Below are positions 43,821-53,614 of a DNA stretch of 64,000 nt, in pieces. Source of the stretch: Rs1 sp036960485 (GTDB lineage: Bacteria > Pseudomonadota > Gammaproteobacteria > Pseudomonadales > Balneatricaceae); assembly GCA_036960485.1 (NCBI GenBank), contig JBALXS010000008.1, forward strand, positions 15,502 through 79,501, read 5' to 3'. The position numbers and the translations under genes were made by a program. Each line of letters begins with the position of its first letter. Position 1 is the stretch's first letter. The notes beneath the pieces are model-generated. The model had not been told where the DNA came from, made no database searches, and saw nothing but the letters and a program-made list of their open reading frames with translations.

Positions 43821-46421
43821 ATGGAACCAACACTCAAGAGTTTTATTCTTAAATACAGTGGCAGGGAACAGCTTAAAGTATTGCTTTTAACGCTGATAAT
43901 CTTCCCTATTTTGTATTTCTCTCTAGAGCTGCCAAAAATAATTATCAACGAAGCCATTGCCGGTGAAGGTGATAGAAGTATTTGGGATATGCAATTTACC
44001 CCTATCAGCTTTTTACTACTGCTATGTGCAGTGCTGCTACTGACAGTATTGTTTAATGGCGCTTTCAAAATGCGTATCAATACCTTCAAAGGGATTATTG
44101 GCGAGCGCATGGTAAGGCGCTTGCGCTACCAACTTATCAGCCAAGTGTTACGTTTCCCGCCCGCTCAGTTTCAGCGCATTTCCCAAGGTGAAATCATTTC
44201 AACGGTCACCTCTGAAACCGAACCTCTAGCAGGTTTTATTGGAGACAGTTTAGCGCAGCCCCTTTTTCAAGGTGGCACAATGTTGACCATCTTGACCTTT
44301 ATGTTCATGCAAGATCCTATTTTGGGCTTAGTATCTATTTCGATGATTCCATTACAAGCTTACATCATCCCTAAAATGCAAAAGCGCCTCAACAAACTAA
44401 AAAAGCAACGAGTAACCGTAGTTAGACATTTTTCAGGCCAAATAGGTGAAGCGGTTGACGGCCAACGTGAGATTAAATTACACGGTACACAGCGATACCA
44501 TTTAGCCCAATTTTCACACACTTTAGGACGATTATTTAAAATTCGCTTTGATATTTTCAAACAGAAATTCTTGATGAAATTTATCAACAATTTTTTAAAT
44601 CAGCTACCGCCCATTCTGTTTTATGCTGTTGGTGGAATCCTTGTCATCAAAGGTCAGCTAAGTATCGGCGCGCTAGTCGCCGCATTAGCCGCTTATAAAG
44701 ATCTCGTTTCCCCCTGGAAAGAGCTACTCGCTTATTATCAGCAATATCAAGATTCGAAAGTACGCTATGAATATATACAAGAGCAATTTAATCCGGAAGG
44801 CCTGGCTGATTTTGTCGCAAAAAGAACGGACAATATCCCCAATTTTAGTGCAGGGTTGTATCTTAAAAACCTATATATTAAAAATGAACGAGGCGATTTT
44901 ATCAGCCAAAACATTAATTTGGACATAGAGCCAGGCAGTCACTTAAATATTTTCAGTGACAGCGAAGTATTGCTGCGAAAACTTGCCATGAGCATCGTTA
45001 AGTTAGAGCCATTAGCAGCGGGTGATATAAAAATTGGTGAGATGAGCATCAACGCTTTAGCTTCAGAATTATTAACTAAAAAAGTAGCCTATATTGGTCC
45101 TGAACCTTTTATGATAGAAGGGACTATTTTACAAAATATTAACTATGGCTTACGACAACAGTCGCCGAAAAGGACCCTTTCTTTATTAAACGCGGCACAG
45201 CTAGAAACGATAATAGAGTCAGCCGCTTCAGGCAACAGCATTGATAGTATCGATGATATATGGACCGATTTCTCATTGGCAGGAGTGCAGGGCTGGACAG
45301 AGCTATCTCTTTGGCTACAAGATGTTTTATCTGCCATTGGTGCTAGACGCACAGTGTTTGAGTTTGGCCTTAAAGATTATATAGACCCACTGGCGATCGC
45401 CCCAACTATTCACGATAAATTTTCTCTTACAAAGGAAGATTTGTTTACTAGTTTACGCGGCGTAGAAGCGGACGAACTTATTGAAAGGTTTGATATTCAA
45501 CAATATAGCGAGCACTTAAGCGTTATTGAAAACATTGCTTTTGGTTTACTTGAAAGCCAAGACGAGCAGCAAACATTGCAAACATTGAGCGATCATCCTC
45601 TATTCGTCAAAGCACTACATAGAGCAGGCATATACAAAAACTTACGCGATGTAGGAGAAAAACTGGCTTATCATATTATCAATCAAATGGAAGAGTTAGG
45701 CCCTAATGATCAGCTTAACAACAGTTACCGTTTTTATGATGTTGATTGTGTGCGAAAACAGCTATCGACTTGTATGGGTAGGCCCGATCACCTACCAAGC
45801 TGCGAGTTTTTATTGAGTATGGCACTGAGCTTACGCGTCAGCATGCACGGCAAAACGTGGATTGATGAACCACTTAAATCAGCCATTTTAGCCTTGCGCA
45901 AGCAGTTAATTTCTTCACCTATTAGCGCTTTCTCTGATTATTTCGAACCTTTGCGTAAAGGGCGTATGAACCAAAGATTGACAGTCATGGAGAATCTACT
46001 TTGGGGCTTTGAAAGAGCACCAAATAATCATCGACAACATCAAAAATTAGTAGATATTGTCGAACAAGCGCTGATCGAGAACCAAGCCGAAGCATTGGTA
46101 TTGATTGTGATATCCCTCTCAAAAGTAGGTATACGTGGAGAGCGATTACCGCAAATTGCCAAACAAAACATCCAACTGATGCGAGCTTTAATTAAGCGCC
46201 CAGAAGTACTATTAATGCACAATGCTTTGCCGGGTAGGAACATCGATGAAATAAATGAGCTATTGGCAGGCATTAAGCACATTCTGCCTAATACCAGTGT
46301 GATTATTTTTTCTAGCCAAGTTAGGGTAACTGCTGAGCATGTAGACTACTATCAGCTTGATCTCAATGGAATTCGCCCATTAAACAAAGAAAGAGCACTG
46401 ACCCCTTTAGAGAGCCTTTGA
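43821..46421 (+). CDS. ABC-exporter-like membrane protein with fully degenerate nucleotide-binding region
   Basis: 866 residues. The first 330 form an ABC exporter membrane domain ('GERMVRRLRYQLISQVLRFP', 'GQIGEAVDGQREIKLHGTQR', 'GGILVIKGQLSIGALVAALA'). The following ATPase part has lost every motif: no Walker A near 374-392 ('HLNIFSDSEVLLRKLA'), Q-loop Gln replaced ('YIGPEPFMIEGTILQNINYG', about 424-443), signature 'GIRGERLPQIAK' (about 770), Walker B 'EVLLMHNALPGRN' (about 800), no switch His. Two further Q-loop-like segments are inserted, 'HLSVIENIAFGLLES' (about 563) and 'RLTVMENLLWGFERA' (about 719). It keeps a long intact frame, so it is probably functional, but cannot hydrolyse ATP by the normal mechanism. 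Substrate and partner unknown. Confidence 0.85.
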   Translation: MEPTLKSFILKYSGREQLKVLLLTLIIFPILYFSLELPKIIINEAIAGEGDRSIWDMQFTPISFLLLLCAVLLLTVLFNGAFKMRINTFKGIIGERMVRRLRYQLISQVLRFPPAQFQRISQGEIISTVTSETEPLAGFIGDSLAQPLFQGGTMLTILTFMFMQDPILGLVSISMIPLQAYIIPKMQKRLNKLKKQRVTVVRHFSGQIGEAVDGQREIKLHGTQRYHLAQFSHTLGRLFKIRFDIFKQKFLMKFINNFLNQLPPILFYAVGGILVIKGQLSIGALVAALAAYKDLVSPWKELLAYYQQYQDSKVRYEYIQEQFNPEGLADFVAKRTDNIPNFSAGLYLKNLYIKNERGDFISQNINLDIEPGSHLNIFSDSEVLLRKLAMSIVKLEPLAAGDIKIGEMSINALASELLTKKVAYIGPEPFMIEGTILQNINYGLRQQSPKRTLSLLNAAQLETIIESAASGNSIDSIDDIWTDFSLAGVQGWTELSLWLQDVLSAIGARRTVFEFGLKDYIDPLAIAPTIHDKFSLTKEDLFTSLRGVEADELIERFDIQQYSEHLSVIENIAFGLLESQDEQQTLQTLSDHPLFVKALHRAGIYKNLRDVGEKLAYHIINQMEELGPNDQLNNSYRFYDVDCVRKQLSTCMGRPDHLPSCEFLLSMALSLRVSMHGKTWIDEPLKSAILALRKQLISSPISAFSDYFEPLRKGRMNQRLTVMENLLWGFERAPNNHRQHQKLVDIVEQALIENQAEALVLIVISLSKVGIRGERLPQIAKQNIQLMRALIKRPEVLLMHNALPGRNIDEINELLAGIKHILPNTSVIIFSSQVRVTAEHVDYYQLDLNGIRPLNKERALTPLESL

Positions 46422-46486
46422 ATAGATAATGCTGAATATAAAGAAGGCTGGTAGATAATCAGCCGGTAGTACTATATTTAACGCAG

Positions 46487-46515
46487 ATGCAGTTGTAGCA
46501 TAGCCACAACTGCAT
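46487..46515. terminator. Bidirectional hairpin between convergent genes
   Basis: Ten-base perfect stem ATGCAGTTGT / ACAACTGCAT with a nine-base loop, between the ends of the ABC-like gene and the VF530 gene. Confidence 0.7.
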
Positions 46516-46520
46516 AATGG

Positions 46521-47081
46521 TTACTTCTTCCAGTTAGCCCAAGGATCGCCATCTGCTGCGCTACTTGAATCTGAATTGTCATCACGTGAATAACCGCCAC
46601 TGCTTTTATGATTGTCTTGCTTATCCCAAGGGCTACTTTCTCTTGGTTTTCTGCTCTTATCTTGCCCTCTACCTTTATTAAAGCTACCTCTACCATTTGA
46701 TCCACGGCTTCTTTCTGCCGTTTTTTTAGCACGCTTTTCTTGTAAGCGTACCGCATCTTCCAGTGATAGGTCAGCAGGCTCTCTCGGTACTTGGCCATCC
46801 GGCACAATACGATCTCTTGGCGGTATCGCAAATTGCTCAGAAGAAGCTCTCGGTAACCTTTTATATTCGTACATATAAAAGCCTTCTACTTTTTCACGAG
46901 CCCAGTCCGTTTTTTTCAAAAACTTATAGCTAGAATCAACACTTGGGTTGGTTTTAAAGCAGTTGATATTTAAGTAGGCAAACAGGATATCAAACCCATA
47001 TTGAGTCACTAGCTCATTGAGTACTTTTTTTAAACTCACACCATTTAGTGGATTGTTTTTGTATTTAATTTCTTCGCTCAT
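46521..47081 (-). CDS. VF530 (DUF2132) domain protein with disordered RG/S-rich tail
   Basis: 186 residues. Residues about 5-70 form the VF530 DNA-binding-like domain ('NPLNGVSLKKVLNELVTQYG', 'INCFKTNPSVDSSYKFLKKT', 'WAREKVEGFYMYEYK'). From about 85 the chain is hydrophilic and then strongly basic and Gly/Arg/Ser-rich ('RSRGSNGRGSFNKGRGQDKS'), ending in 'DPWANWKK', as in RNA- or DNA-binding tails. Typical VF530 proteins are under 100 residues, so the tail is an addition. GAG seven bases before the ATG at 47081 favours it over the TTG at 47093. Confidence 0.85.
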   Translation of the reverse strand: MSEEIKYKNNPLNGVSLKKVLNELVTQYGFDILFAYLNINCFKTNPSVDSSYKFLKKTDWAREKVEGFYMYEYKRLPRASSEQFAIPPRDRIVPDGQVPREPADLSLEDAVRLQEKRAKKTAERSRGSNGRGSFNKGRGQDKSRKPRESSPWDKQDNHKSSGGYSRDDNSDSSSAADGDPWANWKK

Positions 47082-47320
47082 TACAGTACTCAATTTAGTT
47101 ATTTATGATGCATTATCCTAGACTCGCCAGATAAGTGCGAAAAGCTGTGCCAGTTTTTGTCATTTAACTGCTGAACTAGTTATTATACCTGCCATCTGGC
47201 AGCGCAGATAGTAACACATCCAGCCTAAGCCCTTACTTGGGGTTAAAAGTGGAGATCGACGCTCATTAAACAGCTTTTTTGAGGGTGTTTTGAGACTTAA
47301 ACAGCAATTTAATCTTGAAG

Positions 47321-50300
47321 CTAAGCCGCGATCACTGACTGTTGGTAGCGTTGTAGTTTCGCATACTCACCGTTTAGGCTTAATAACTGCTGATGCGTGC
47401 CCTGCTCCATGATTTGCCCTTGATCTACCACTACGATTTTATCGGCATCTTCAATGCTTGCTAAGCGATGCGCAATCACTAACGTGGTTCTGTGTTTCAT
47501 CAACATCGCTAATGCTTTGTGCACCGCGGCTTCACTTATAGCATCCAAATGAGAAGTTGCTTCATCTAAAATCAATATCGGTGCATCTCGCAAGAAAGCT
47601 CTAGCAATGGATAAGCGCTGGCGCTGTCCACCTGACAGTGAAAAACCGCGCTCGCCTACAATGGTATCTAGGCCATCTTTTTGTCCTGCGACAAAATCGC
47701 CCAGCTGCGCCAAGCTTACTGCCCTTAACAATTCTTGCTGCGTAGCTTGGGGTTTAGCCATTAATAAATTTTCCTTAAGCGTATCGTTAAACAAATAGGT
47801 ATCTTGCGCAACGATTGCCACGAACTGCCTGAAATGATCCAGTGGCATGTCTTTAATGTCAATTCCATCAATGCTGATAGAACCGGTTTGTGGATCCCAA
47901 AAACGCATCAACAAATGCGCTAAGGTACTTTTACCCGCCCCCGATGCTCCTACTAATGCAACTTTTGAGCCGGCTTCAAGTACTAAATCTAGTTTGTGGA
48001 TCACTTTTGGTAAATCATCCACATAGCTAAAAGAGATGCCTTTGAATTCTACTTTTAGCGCTTCATCATCACTGTCAGCGCTTTTAAGGACAGGCTTTTG
48101 GGTGCCGTTATCTTTAACACTTGGTTCGCTCTCTTCTACTTGCATTAACCTGCTAGTTGCCGCTAGCGTATCTGAAAGTTGGCGCCCTACATCTGCCACT
48201 TCTATTACCGGTAAAAATGCCATCACTGCCACCAGCGCAATGAGTGGTAAATATACGCTATCAAACGCTCCTGCACTGGCTAAAGGCGCGCCAATAACTA
48301 ATAGCAATAACGCTGAACTCAAAGTAATGAACTCCACCAACACGCTTTGCCCAGCACTGACTTTAAAAAATTTCATACGTTGTTTTTTATGCTTTTCTAG
48401 CAGCACTTCAAATTGCTCGCGGCGCTTATCAGTGGCTTGATAATTGAGTAATTCAGACAAACCTTGCAAGCTTTCAACGGTATGCGCCGATAAACTACCC
48501 AGTACAACCCGCGCTTTATTTGCCGCTTCATCAATGCGTTTGCGAAACAAAATCGGCATCACAAAAACTAGCAGGATAAAGGGTAATAAAGTTAATGCCA
48601 GCACAGTGGAGAAATTGGCGATCAATACCAAAATAGCACTAGGCACTAAAATAGCCACAAACACTGGTGCTATGGTGTGTGCGAAGAAGTATTCGACCAT
48701 TTCTACATCATGCGTGGCTAAATTGATCAAATCACCACTGCGATGACGCACCATGAAAGCTGGCGCTAAGCTCTCGAGCTTTTGAAATAGCTTGATGCGC
48801 ATTTCAGATAACATTCTAAAGGCCATATCATGTGCCAACCAAGATTCTAGCCAGTGCAAAATCGCTGCTGCAATAGCACTGCCCACTAGCAACTGTAGCC
48901 ACAAACTATAATCAGTGCCATTTTTTACCGCTGCCGCTGCCAGCGCTGAAAACACACTTACGGCTATATAGGTAAAAACGCGTGAGGTACCTAATATAAA
49001 CGTACCGATTAAGCGCCCTTTCCAATTAACCGCAAAAGACAATAACATCGCGATAACTTGGCGCCAACTGTGCTTATCTCCTTGTAATATATTATCTTGT
49101 TGAGTATCTAAGTTCTCTTGATTAGCATCTATGCTCTCTTGATTAATAGTGGCGCTGCTCAGTGCCTGCACGCTTTCTTCGCTATTTTTCTGCACTTCTG
49201 CTTTATTGACGCAAAGCTGGTGTGCGGTATTTAATTGCGAAGCCATTAGCTGTGCATAAGCGCCTTTTTTAGCCAGCAATTGCGCATGGCTGCCAACCTC
49301 GGCTACTTGCCCTTTATCGAGTAAGATAATTTGATCACAGTTAATAACGCTGGCCAGGCGATGCGCTAAGATCAAAGTGGTTCGCCCTTTCATTAAACGT
49401 TCTAAAGCAGTTTGAATATGCGCTTCATTTTTGGCATCCACAGACGAAAGTGCTTCATCGAGAATAAGCATCGGCGCATCGCGCAATAATGCTCTAGCGA
49501 TAGCGATACGCTGGCGCTGCCCACCGGATAGGCGCACACCGCGTTCACCAATAATACTGTTGTAACCTCCATCAAGTTGCTCAATAAATTCATGTGCATT
49601 AGCCGCTTGCGTTGCTGCCATTAAGCGCTCATCACTGACATCAGTTGCACCTAGTAACAGGTTTTCTTTAACTGTGCCGTGAAATAAATGGGTGTTTTGG
49701 CTGACGACGGCAAATTGTGAACGCAGTTGCTTGAGCGATAATTGTGCAATATCGATTCCACCAATACGTATTACCCCCGATTGTGGTTGGTAAAAGCGCA
49801 TCAGCAAATTTAAGATAGTTGATTTTCCACCACCACTGCTGCCCACCACACCAATTTGTTGACCCGGCGCTATATTGAAGCTTAAATTGTCATGCACTAA
49901 AGGCCCAGCGCTGTTATCGTTAAGTGTGCTGCGCTTATCATAGGCAAAACTGACTTGCTCGAAACTCACTGACATCTCTTTAAACACGAGATCTTTAGCG
50001 TTACTGTAGTCATCTTCCATGTCACTTTTAGCGTCTAAAATACTAAAAACTTGCTTCGCTGCTGACTGCGCCAACATACCCGCATGCATTAATGAGCGTA
50101 ACTCTCTAAGCGGTTTAAATACTTCAACACCCAACAGCAACACTAAGAGTAAGCTTTCAAAGCTCATTAACCCTTCACTTACGCGATAAGCAGATAGGCT
50201 CAGAGCTGCTGCTGCACCGAGCGTAATTCCTATATCGGTAATCCCTCGCGCGAGTGAATTGGTAGACATAACCCACATAGTACTTTGAAATAAATGATGC

Positions 50301-50974
50301 GCTTTTTCTGCCAGCTTAGTTGCGCGCGCTTTGCTTTGGCCAAAAGCTTTTAGAGTGACCAAACCTTGCAAAGCATCTAAAAACTCAGATGCAAACGCGC
50401 GGTAATCTTTAGCGCGCTGCATAGAATGACGGCTATCCCAGCGCTGGAATATGCTGGGTGCAAATAAAGTGAATATCGCAGCGCAGAGTAATACAAAGGC
50501 CACCGGCAAATCAATTTGTGACACTATAGCGAAGATAACAATGGGGGTTATAGCTGCCACAAACAACTGAGGTAAGTAACGACCAAAGTAAATTTCTAGT
50601 TGTTCTACCCCTTCTACCGCCGCGTTAGTTACCTCACCGCTGCGCTGGGTAGCAAAGTAGCTAGGACCTAATTTTACAATTTGATCAAACAGTTTAGTGC
50701 GCAGTAAATGTTGCACAATTGCGGCGGTTTTTTGAGTCAGCAGCAGCCTTTGATACTCCCACAATGCATAAGCAAGCATAGTGATTAACGTTGCTAAAGC
50801 GAGTGGCCAAACTTGCTGTATGCTATCACCCGCTATCAATTTACCTAGCAACCAGCCCAGCAGTAATAACCGTGCAATACCGATAACGCTGCTACTAATT
50901 CCCATCAATACAGACGCTACTATTTTGCGCCTCACTGTAACGGTTAACGACCATAGCTTTTGATTAAAATACAT
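47321..50974 (-). CDS. Fused ABC exporter: two complete half-transporters in one chain (CydDC-like)
   Basis: 1217 residues arranged membrane domain - ATPase - linker - membrane domain - ATPase. Both ATPases are intact: Walker A 'GSSGGGKST' and 'GASGAGKST', signature 'LSGGQRQRIAIARAL' and 'LSGGQRQRLSIARAF', Walker B 'LILDEALSSVD' and 'LILDEATSHLD', each followed by an 'AHRLAS' switch. The linker (about 600-645) is Gln/Asn/Ser-rich. The order and 'SGEVTNAAVEGVEQLEIYFG' resemble CydD, and the second half CydC, so export of thiols such as glutathione or cysteine is one possibility; multidrug export is another. AGGAG six bases before the ATG. It is divergent from a LysR gene. No cytochrome bd genes lie nearby. 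Confidence 0.9.
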   Translation of the reverse strand: MYFNQKLWSLTVTVRRKIVASVLMGISSSVIGIARLLLLGWLLGKLIAGDSIQQVWPLALATLITMLAYALWEYQRLLLTQKTAAIVQHLLRTKLFDQIVKLGPSYFATQRSGEVTNAAVEGVEQLEIYFGRYLPQLFVAAITPIVIFAIVSQIDLPVAFVLLCAAIFTLFAPSIFQRWDSRHSMQRAKDYRAFASEFLDALQGLVTLKAFGQSKARATKLAEKAHHLFQSTMWVMSTNSLARGITDIGITLGAAAALSLSAYRVSEGLMSFESLLLVLLLGVEVFKPLRELRSLMHAGMLAQSAAKQVFSILDAKSDMEDDYSNAKDLVFKEMSVSFEQVSFAYDKRSTLNDNSAGPLVHDNLSFNIAPGQQIGVVGSSGGGKSTILNLLMRFYQPQSGVIRIGGIDIAQLSLKQLRSQFAVVSQNTHLFHGTVKENLLLGATDVSDERLMAATQAANAHEFIEQLDGGYNSIIGERGVRLSGGQRQRIAIARALLRDAPMLILDEALSSVDAKNEAHIQTALERLMKGRTTLILAHRLASVINCDQIILLDKGQVAEVGSHAQLLAKKGAYAQLMASQLNTAHQLCVNKAEVQKNSEESVQALSSATINQESIDANQENLDTQQDNILQGDKHSWRQVIAMLLSFAVNWKGRLIGTFILGTSRVFTYIAVSVFSALAAAAVKNGTDYSLWLQLLVGSAIAAAILHWLESWLAHDMAFRMLSEMRIKLFQKLESLAPAFMVRHRSGDLINLATHDVEMVEYFFAHTIAPVFVAILVPSAILVLIANFSTVLALTLLPFILLVFVMPILFRKRIDEAANKARVVLGSLSAHTVESLQGLSELLNYQATDKRREQFEVLLEKHKKQRMKFFKVSAGQSVLVEFITLSSALLLLVIGAPLASAGAFDSVYLPLIALVAVMAFLPVIEVADVGRQLSDTLAATSRLMQVEESEPSVKDNGTQKPVLKSADSDDEALKVEFKGISFSYVDDLPKVIHKLDLVLEAGSKVALVGASGAGKSTLAHLLMRFWDPQTGSISIDGIDIKDMPLDHFRQFVAIVAQDTYLFNDTLKENLLMAKPQATQQELLRAVSLAQLGDFVAGQKDGLDTIVGERGFSLSGGQRQRLSIARAFLRDAPILILDEATSHLDAISEAAVHKALAMLMKHRTTLVIAHRLASIEDADKIVVVDQGQIMEQGTHQQLLSLNGEYAKLQRYQQSVIAA

Positions 50975-51253
50975 TTTGCACTCCTGTTTATTATTAATTA
51001 CCGATCATTGGTATGTCTGTTGATTAGCTAATGCCCATCCTAAAACGGATATCTACTGCGAGCGTTTCAAGATGAGCACTAGCTAGTCATGGTTAATAGC
51101 TTAACTCTAATTTATTTGTATAGCTGTAGACAATTACTAACAGTATCGGTACATTTATGAATAGCTTCGGTAATAAACTATTAGCATGTACTGGATACTC
51201 GGCACTGAAGACTCAGTCTTAAAAACTCTATAATAAAAGTAAGGAGCTCTATT

Positions 51254-52162
51254 TTGAATTTTGCTTGGGATGACTTAAAAATATTTCTCGCTATCTGTGA
51301 ACAAGGAACACTATCCGCTGCATCTAAAGCACTGAAAGTAAGCCAGCCTACAGTAGGGCGACGCTTAAAAGCCTTAGAAGATAGTTTAGGGACGCAGCTT
51401 TTTGATCGCCTACCAGATGGCGTAGTATTAACAGCGCACGGAGAGCAGCTAATCCCGTTTGCAAAAAACATGCAAAGCGCTGCCAGCGCAGTGCATCGAC
51501 AGCAAGCCAGTTTCAATGACTCCCTCAATGGCGATGTATCAGGTACTGTGCGTATTTCTATGTACGAGCAAATCGCACAGTTTGTGGTGCCCCACTTACC
51601 CACATTACGCAAACAATGCCCCAACTTAGAGATCGAAATCGCCATTGCTCATAACGCCGCCAATCTCTCAAGACGTGAAGCCGATATTAGCATACGCAAA
51701 TGCATTCCAGATTTACCCGACATCATCGCCAAAAAGCTCGGCCACTACCACTATGCTATTTATGGAAGCCAGCAGTATGTTGAGCAAAACCCAGCAGCCT
51801 TGAGCGAAGATAGGTATAGCCAATGTGATTGGATAGGCTTTGATGATGAACACGTTTATTTCAGTAGCCAAGTGTGGCTGCGCAAACAATTAGGAAAAAA
51901 ACTGCCGGTGATCCGTTCTAACAATGGAGTGACAATACTAGATGCTATGCTGCAAAACTGCGGATTAGGGATACTACCCTGCTTTGTCGGAGATCGCGTA
52001 CCACAGCTACAAAAACTACAAACGATCGCCGACGATAGCGCTCATTTATACCTACTTATCCACAAAGATATGCGCAAATCAGCCGCGGTTAGGTTGATGA
52101 TGTCAGCTATTATTAATATGTTTGAGGATCATAGAGAAATATTTCATGGGATTGAGCATTGA
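51254..52162 (+). CDS. LysR-family regulator
   Basis: 302 residues from a TTG start with AAGGAG seven bases upstream. 'FAWDDLKIFLAICEQGTLSA' and 'ALKVSQPTVGRRLKALEDSL' form the helix-turn-helix; the effector domain follows ('GTVRISMYEQIAQFVVPHLP', 'NNGVTILDAMLQNCGLGILP'). 'QPTVGRRL' is typical of the subgroup that controls divergently placed transporters or enzymes. It is divergent from the fused ABC exporter, the likely target. A small dyad AAGACT-C-AGTCTT lies at 51208-51220 between them. Confidence 0.87.
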   Translation: MNFAWDDLKIFLAICEQGTLSAASKALKVSQPTVGRRLKALEDSLGTQLFDRLPDGVVLTAHGEQLIPFAKNMQSAASAVHRQQASFNDSLNGDVSGTVRISMYEQIAQFVVPHLPTLRKQCPNLEIEIAIAHNAANLSRREADISIRKCIPDLPDIIAKKLGHYHYAIYGSQQYVEQNPAALSEDRYSQCDWIGFDDEHVYFSSQVWLRKQLGKKLPVIRSNNGVTILDAMLQNCGLGILPCFVGDRVPQLQKLQTIADDSAHLYLLIHKDMRKSAAVRLMMSAIINMFEDHREIFHGIEH

Positions 52163-52228
52163 TAGCTTTTGTCGCTCACATTGACACTACGAACGTCATA
52201 ACGTACGTTTTTGTGATTGGAGATATTT

Positions 52229-52273
52229 ATGACAACACTTAGCATGGCCATCTTCTATATGATGCTAAACTGA
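52229..52273 (+). other. 14-codon frame with a strong ribosome-binding site
   Basis: GGAG six bases before ATG, then MTTLSMAIFYMMLN and a stop. It is hydrophobic. It may be a tiny membrane peptide, a leader, or the remaining start of a lost gene. Confidence 0.25.
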
Positions 52274-52318
52274 TTATTAATTAACACCTAGTTTATCCCG
52301 CGCAGAATAGAACAAAGT

Positions 52319-52361
52319 CAGATCTTGATCTTTTTTGACTTTAATTCAAAAGAAAGATCTG
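52319..52361. terminator. Hairpin between LysR and aminotransferase genes
   Basis: Outer stem CAGATCTT / AAGATCTG with an inner A/T-rich stem (TTTTTTGA / TCAAAAGA). It separates two convergent genes. Confidence 0.65.
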
Positions 52362-52394
52362 CCTCCCACAACACTTTATAAACCACATTAGTAC

Positions 52395-53570
52395 TTAGTT
52401 TTCACTAGCACTATTACTCAATAGCGCTTTACTAATGATACCTGCAAGTATCGCCAAACCGCGATCTACATCTTGGGGCTCTGTATTACTAAAGCTTAAT
52501 CTAAAGCATCCTGATGCTTTTATATCACTTGCAAAAAAAGGCTCACCCGGCATAAATGCCACACCTGCCTTGATGGCCAAAGGTAGTAAATCAGTCATGC
52601 GCAAAGGATGCTTGGCGTTTAGTTTTAGCCAGAAAAATAGCCCACCAGCAGGCACTTTCCACTGCGCTATATTTGAAAAGTGGCGCTGCAAGCATAGCTC
52701 AAAATGATCTCTACGGTGTTTGTATTCGTTGCGTAATTGCGCAAGGCGTTCACCGGCTGCTGCATCATTTAGCAAATTGAGCACTATACGCTGTGATATT
52801 CTGCTGGAGTGTAAATCTGCTGCTTGTTTCAAAATTAATAACGGCTCAAACAAATCTTCAGAACAAACCAGATAGCCAAGCCTTACACCAGGGGCGAGTG
52901 TTTTGGAAAACGACGATTGATAAACCCAGCTCGATTGTGTGAGATAGCAGACAACTGGCGTTCTATCACAAGTCTCGTATACCAATTCTCTATATGGATC
53001 GTCTTCAAACAGTAGTATTCCCTGCTCATCACAGGTTTGTGCGAGTTTCCCTCTTTGCTGGTGAGTATACGTATGGGAAGAAGGATTCTGAAACGTCGGT
53101 ACGCAGTAAAGCAGCGATGGCAGGTGTGATGTAAAAGCATCATCAATAGTGTCAATCGAATAAGGCAGGTAGTGGGCACCAAAAAAAGAGAATACTTGCA
53201 GTGCAGCGAGATAAGTTGGCGATTCTACCGCTACTTTTGTTCCATCATCGATTGCTAGTTTCGCCACTAAATCAATGCCTTGCTGTGATCCAGATAAAAC
53301 AATTACCCTGTTCGATTCAACATTAATTCCCCGTTCGCGTAAGTCCACTGCAATTTTATCCCTTAAAGCAGCCTCTCCTTCAGATGGGCCGTACTGTAGA
53401 TCAGATCTAACAGATACCGTTGATGCCAATTGCGGTAGTTCTGAATCTGCAGGTAGCCCGCCCGCGAAAGAAATCATATTTGGCTCACAAGCCACTGAAA
53501 GTATTTCTCTGATGGGTGACGAGTGAAGCCGCTTTAAGCGAGTAGACAATTGATGTTGTGAAACAGTCAT
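52395..53570 (-). CDS. PLP-dependent aminotransferase, class I/II (LysN/MocR-domain type)
   Basis: 391 residues, cytoplasmic. 'EPNMISFAGGLPADSELP', 'LQYGPSEGEAALRDKIA' and the Schiff-base lysine in 'YQSSFSKTLAPGVRLGYLV' place it with 2-aminoadipate/aromatic aminotransferases of the LysN and MocR group. The C-terminal 'GCFRLSFSNTEPQDVDRGLA' carries the carboxylate-binding Arg. AAGGA lies nine bases before the ATG. It is divergent from a MarR-family gene with two probable MarR sites between and over the start regions, so control by that protein is likely. Substrate not determined. Confidence 0.88.
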   Translation of the reverse strand: MTVSQHQLSTRLKRLHSSPIREILSVACEPNMISFAGGLPADSELPQLASTVSVRSDLQYGPSEGEAALRDKIAVDLRERGINVESNRVIVLSGSQQGIDLVAKLAIDDGTKVAVESPTYLAALQVFSFFGAHYLPYSIDTIDDAFTSHLPSLLYCVPTFQNPSSHTYTHQQRGKLAQTCDEQGILLFEDDPYRELVYETCDRTPVVCYLTQSSWVYQSSFSKTLAPGVRLGYLVCSEDLFEPLLILKQAADLHSSRISQRIVLNLLNDAAAGERLAQLRNEYKHRRDHFELCLQRHFSNIAQWKVPAGGLFFWLKLNAKHPLRMTDLLPLAIKAGVAFMPGEPFFASDIKASGCFRLSFSNTEPQDVDRGLAILAGIISKALLSNSASEN

Positions 53571-53614
53571 GGGGAAATATCCTTATTTTACAATTGAGGT
53601 AGTGTTTAAGTAAT

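Noticed and set aside
46478..46831. 117-codon minus-strand frame overlapping the VF530 gene
   Set aside because: Another frame of the VF530 gene's repetitive tail; the VF530 frame has the conserved domain.
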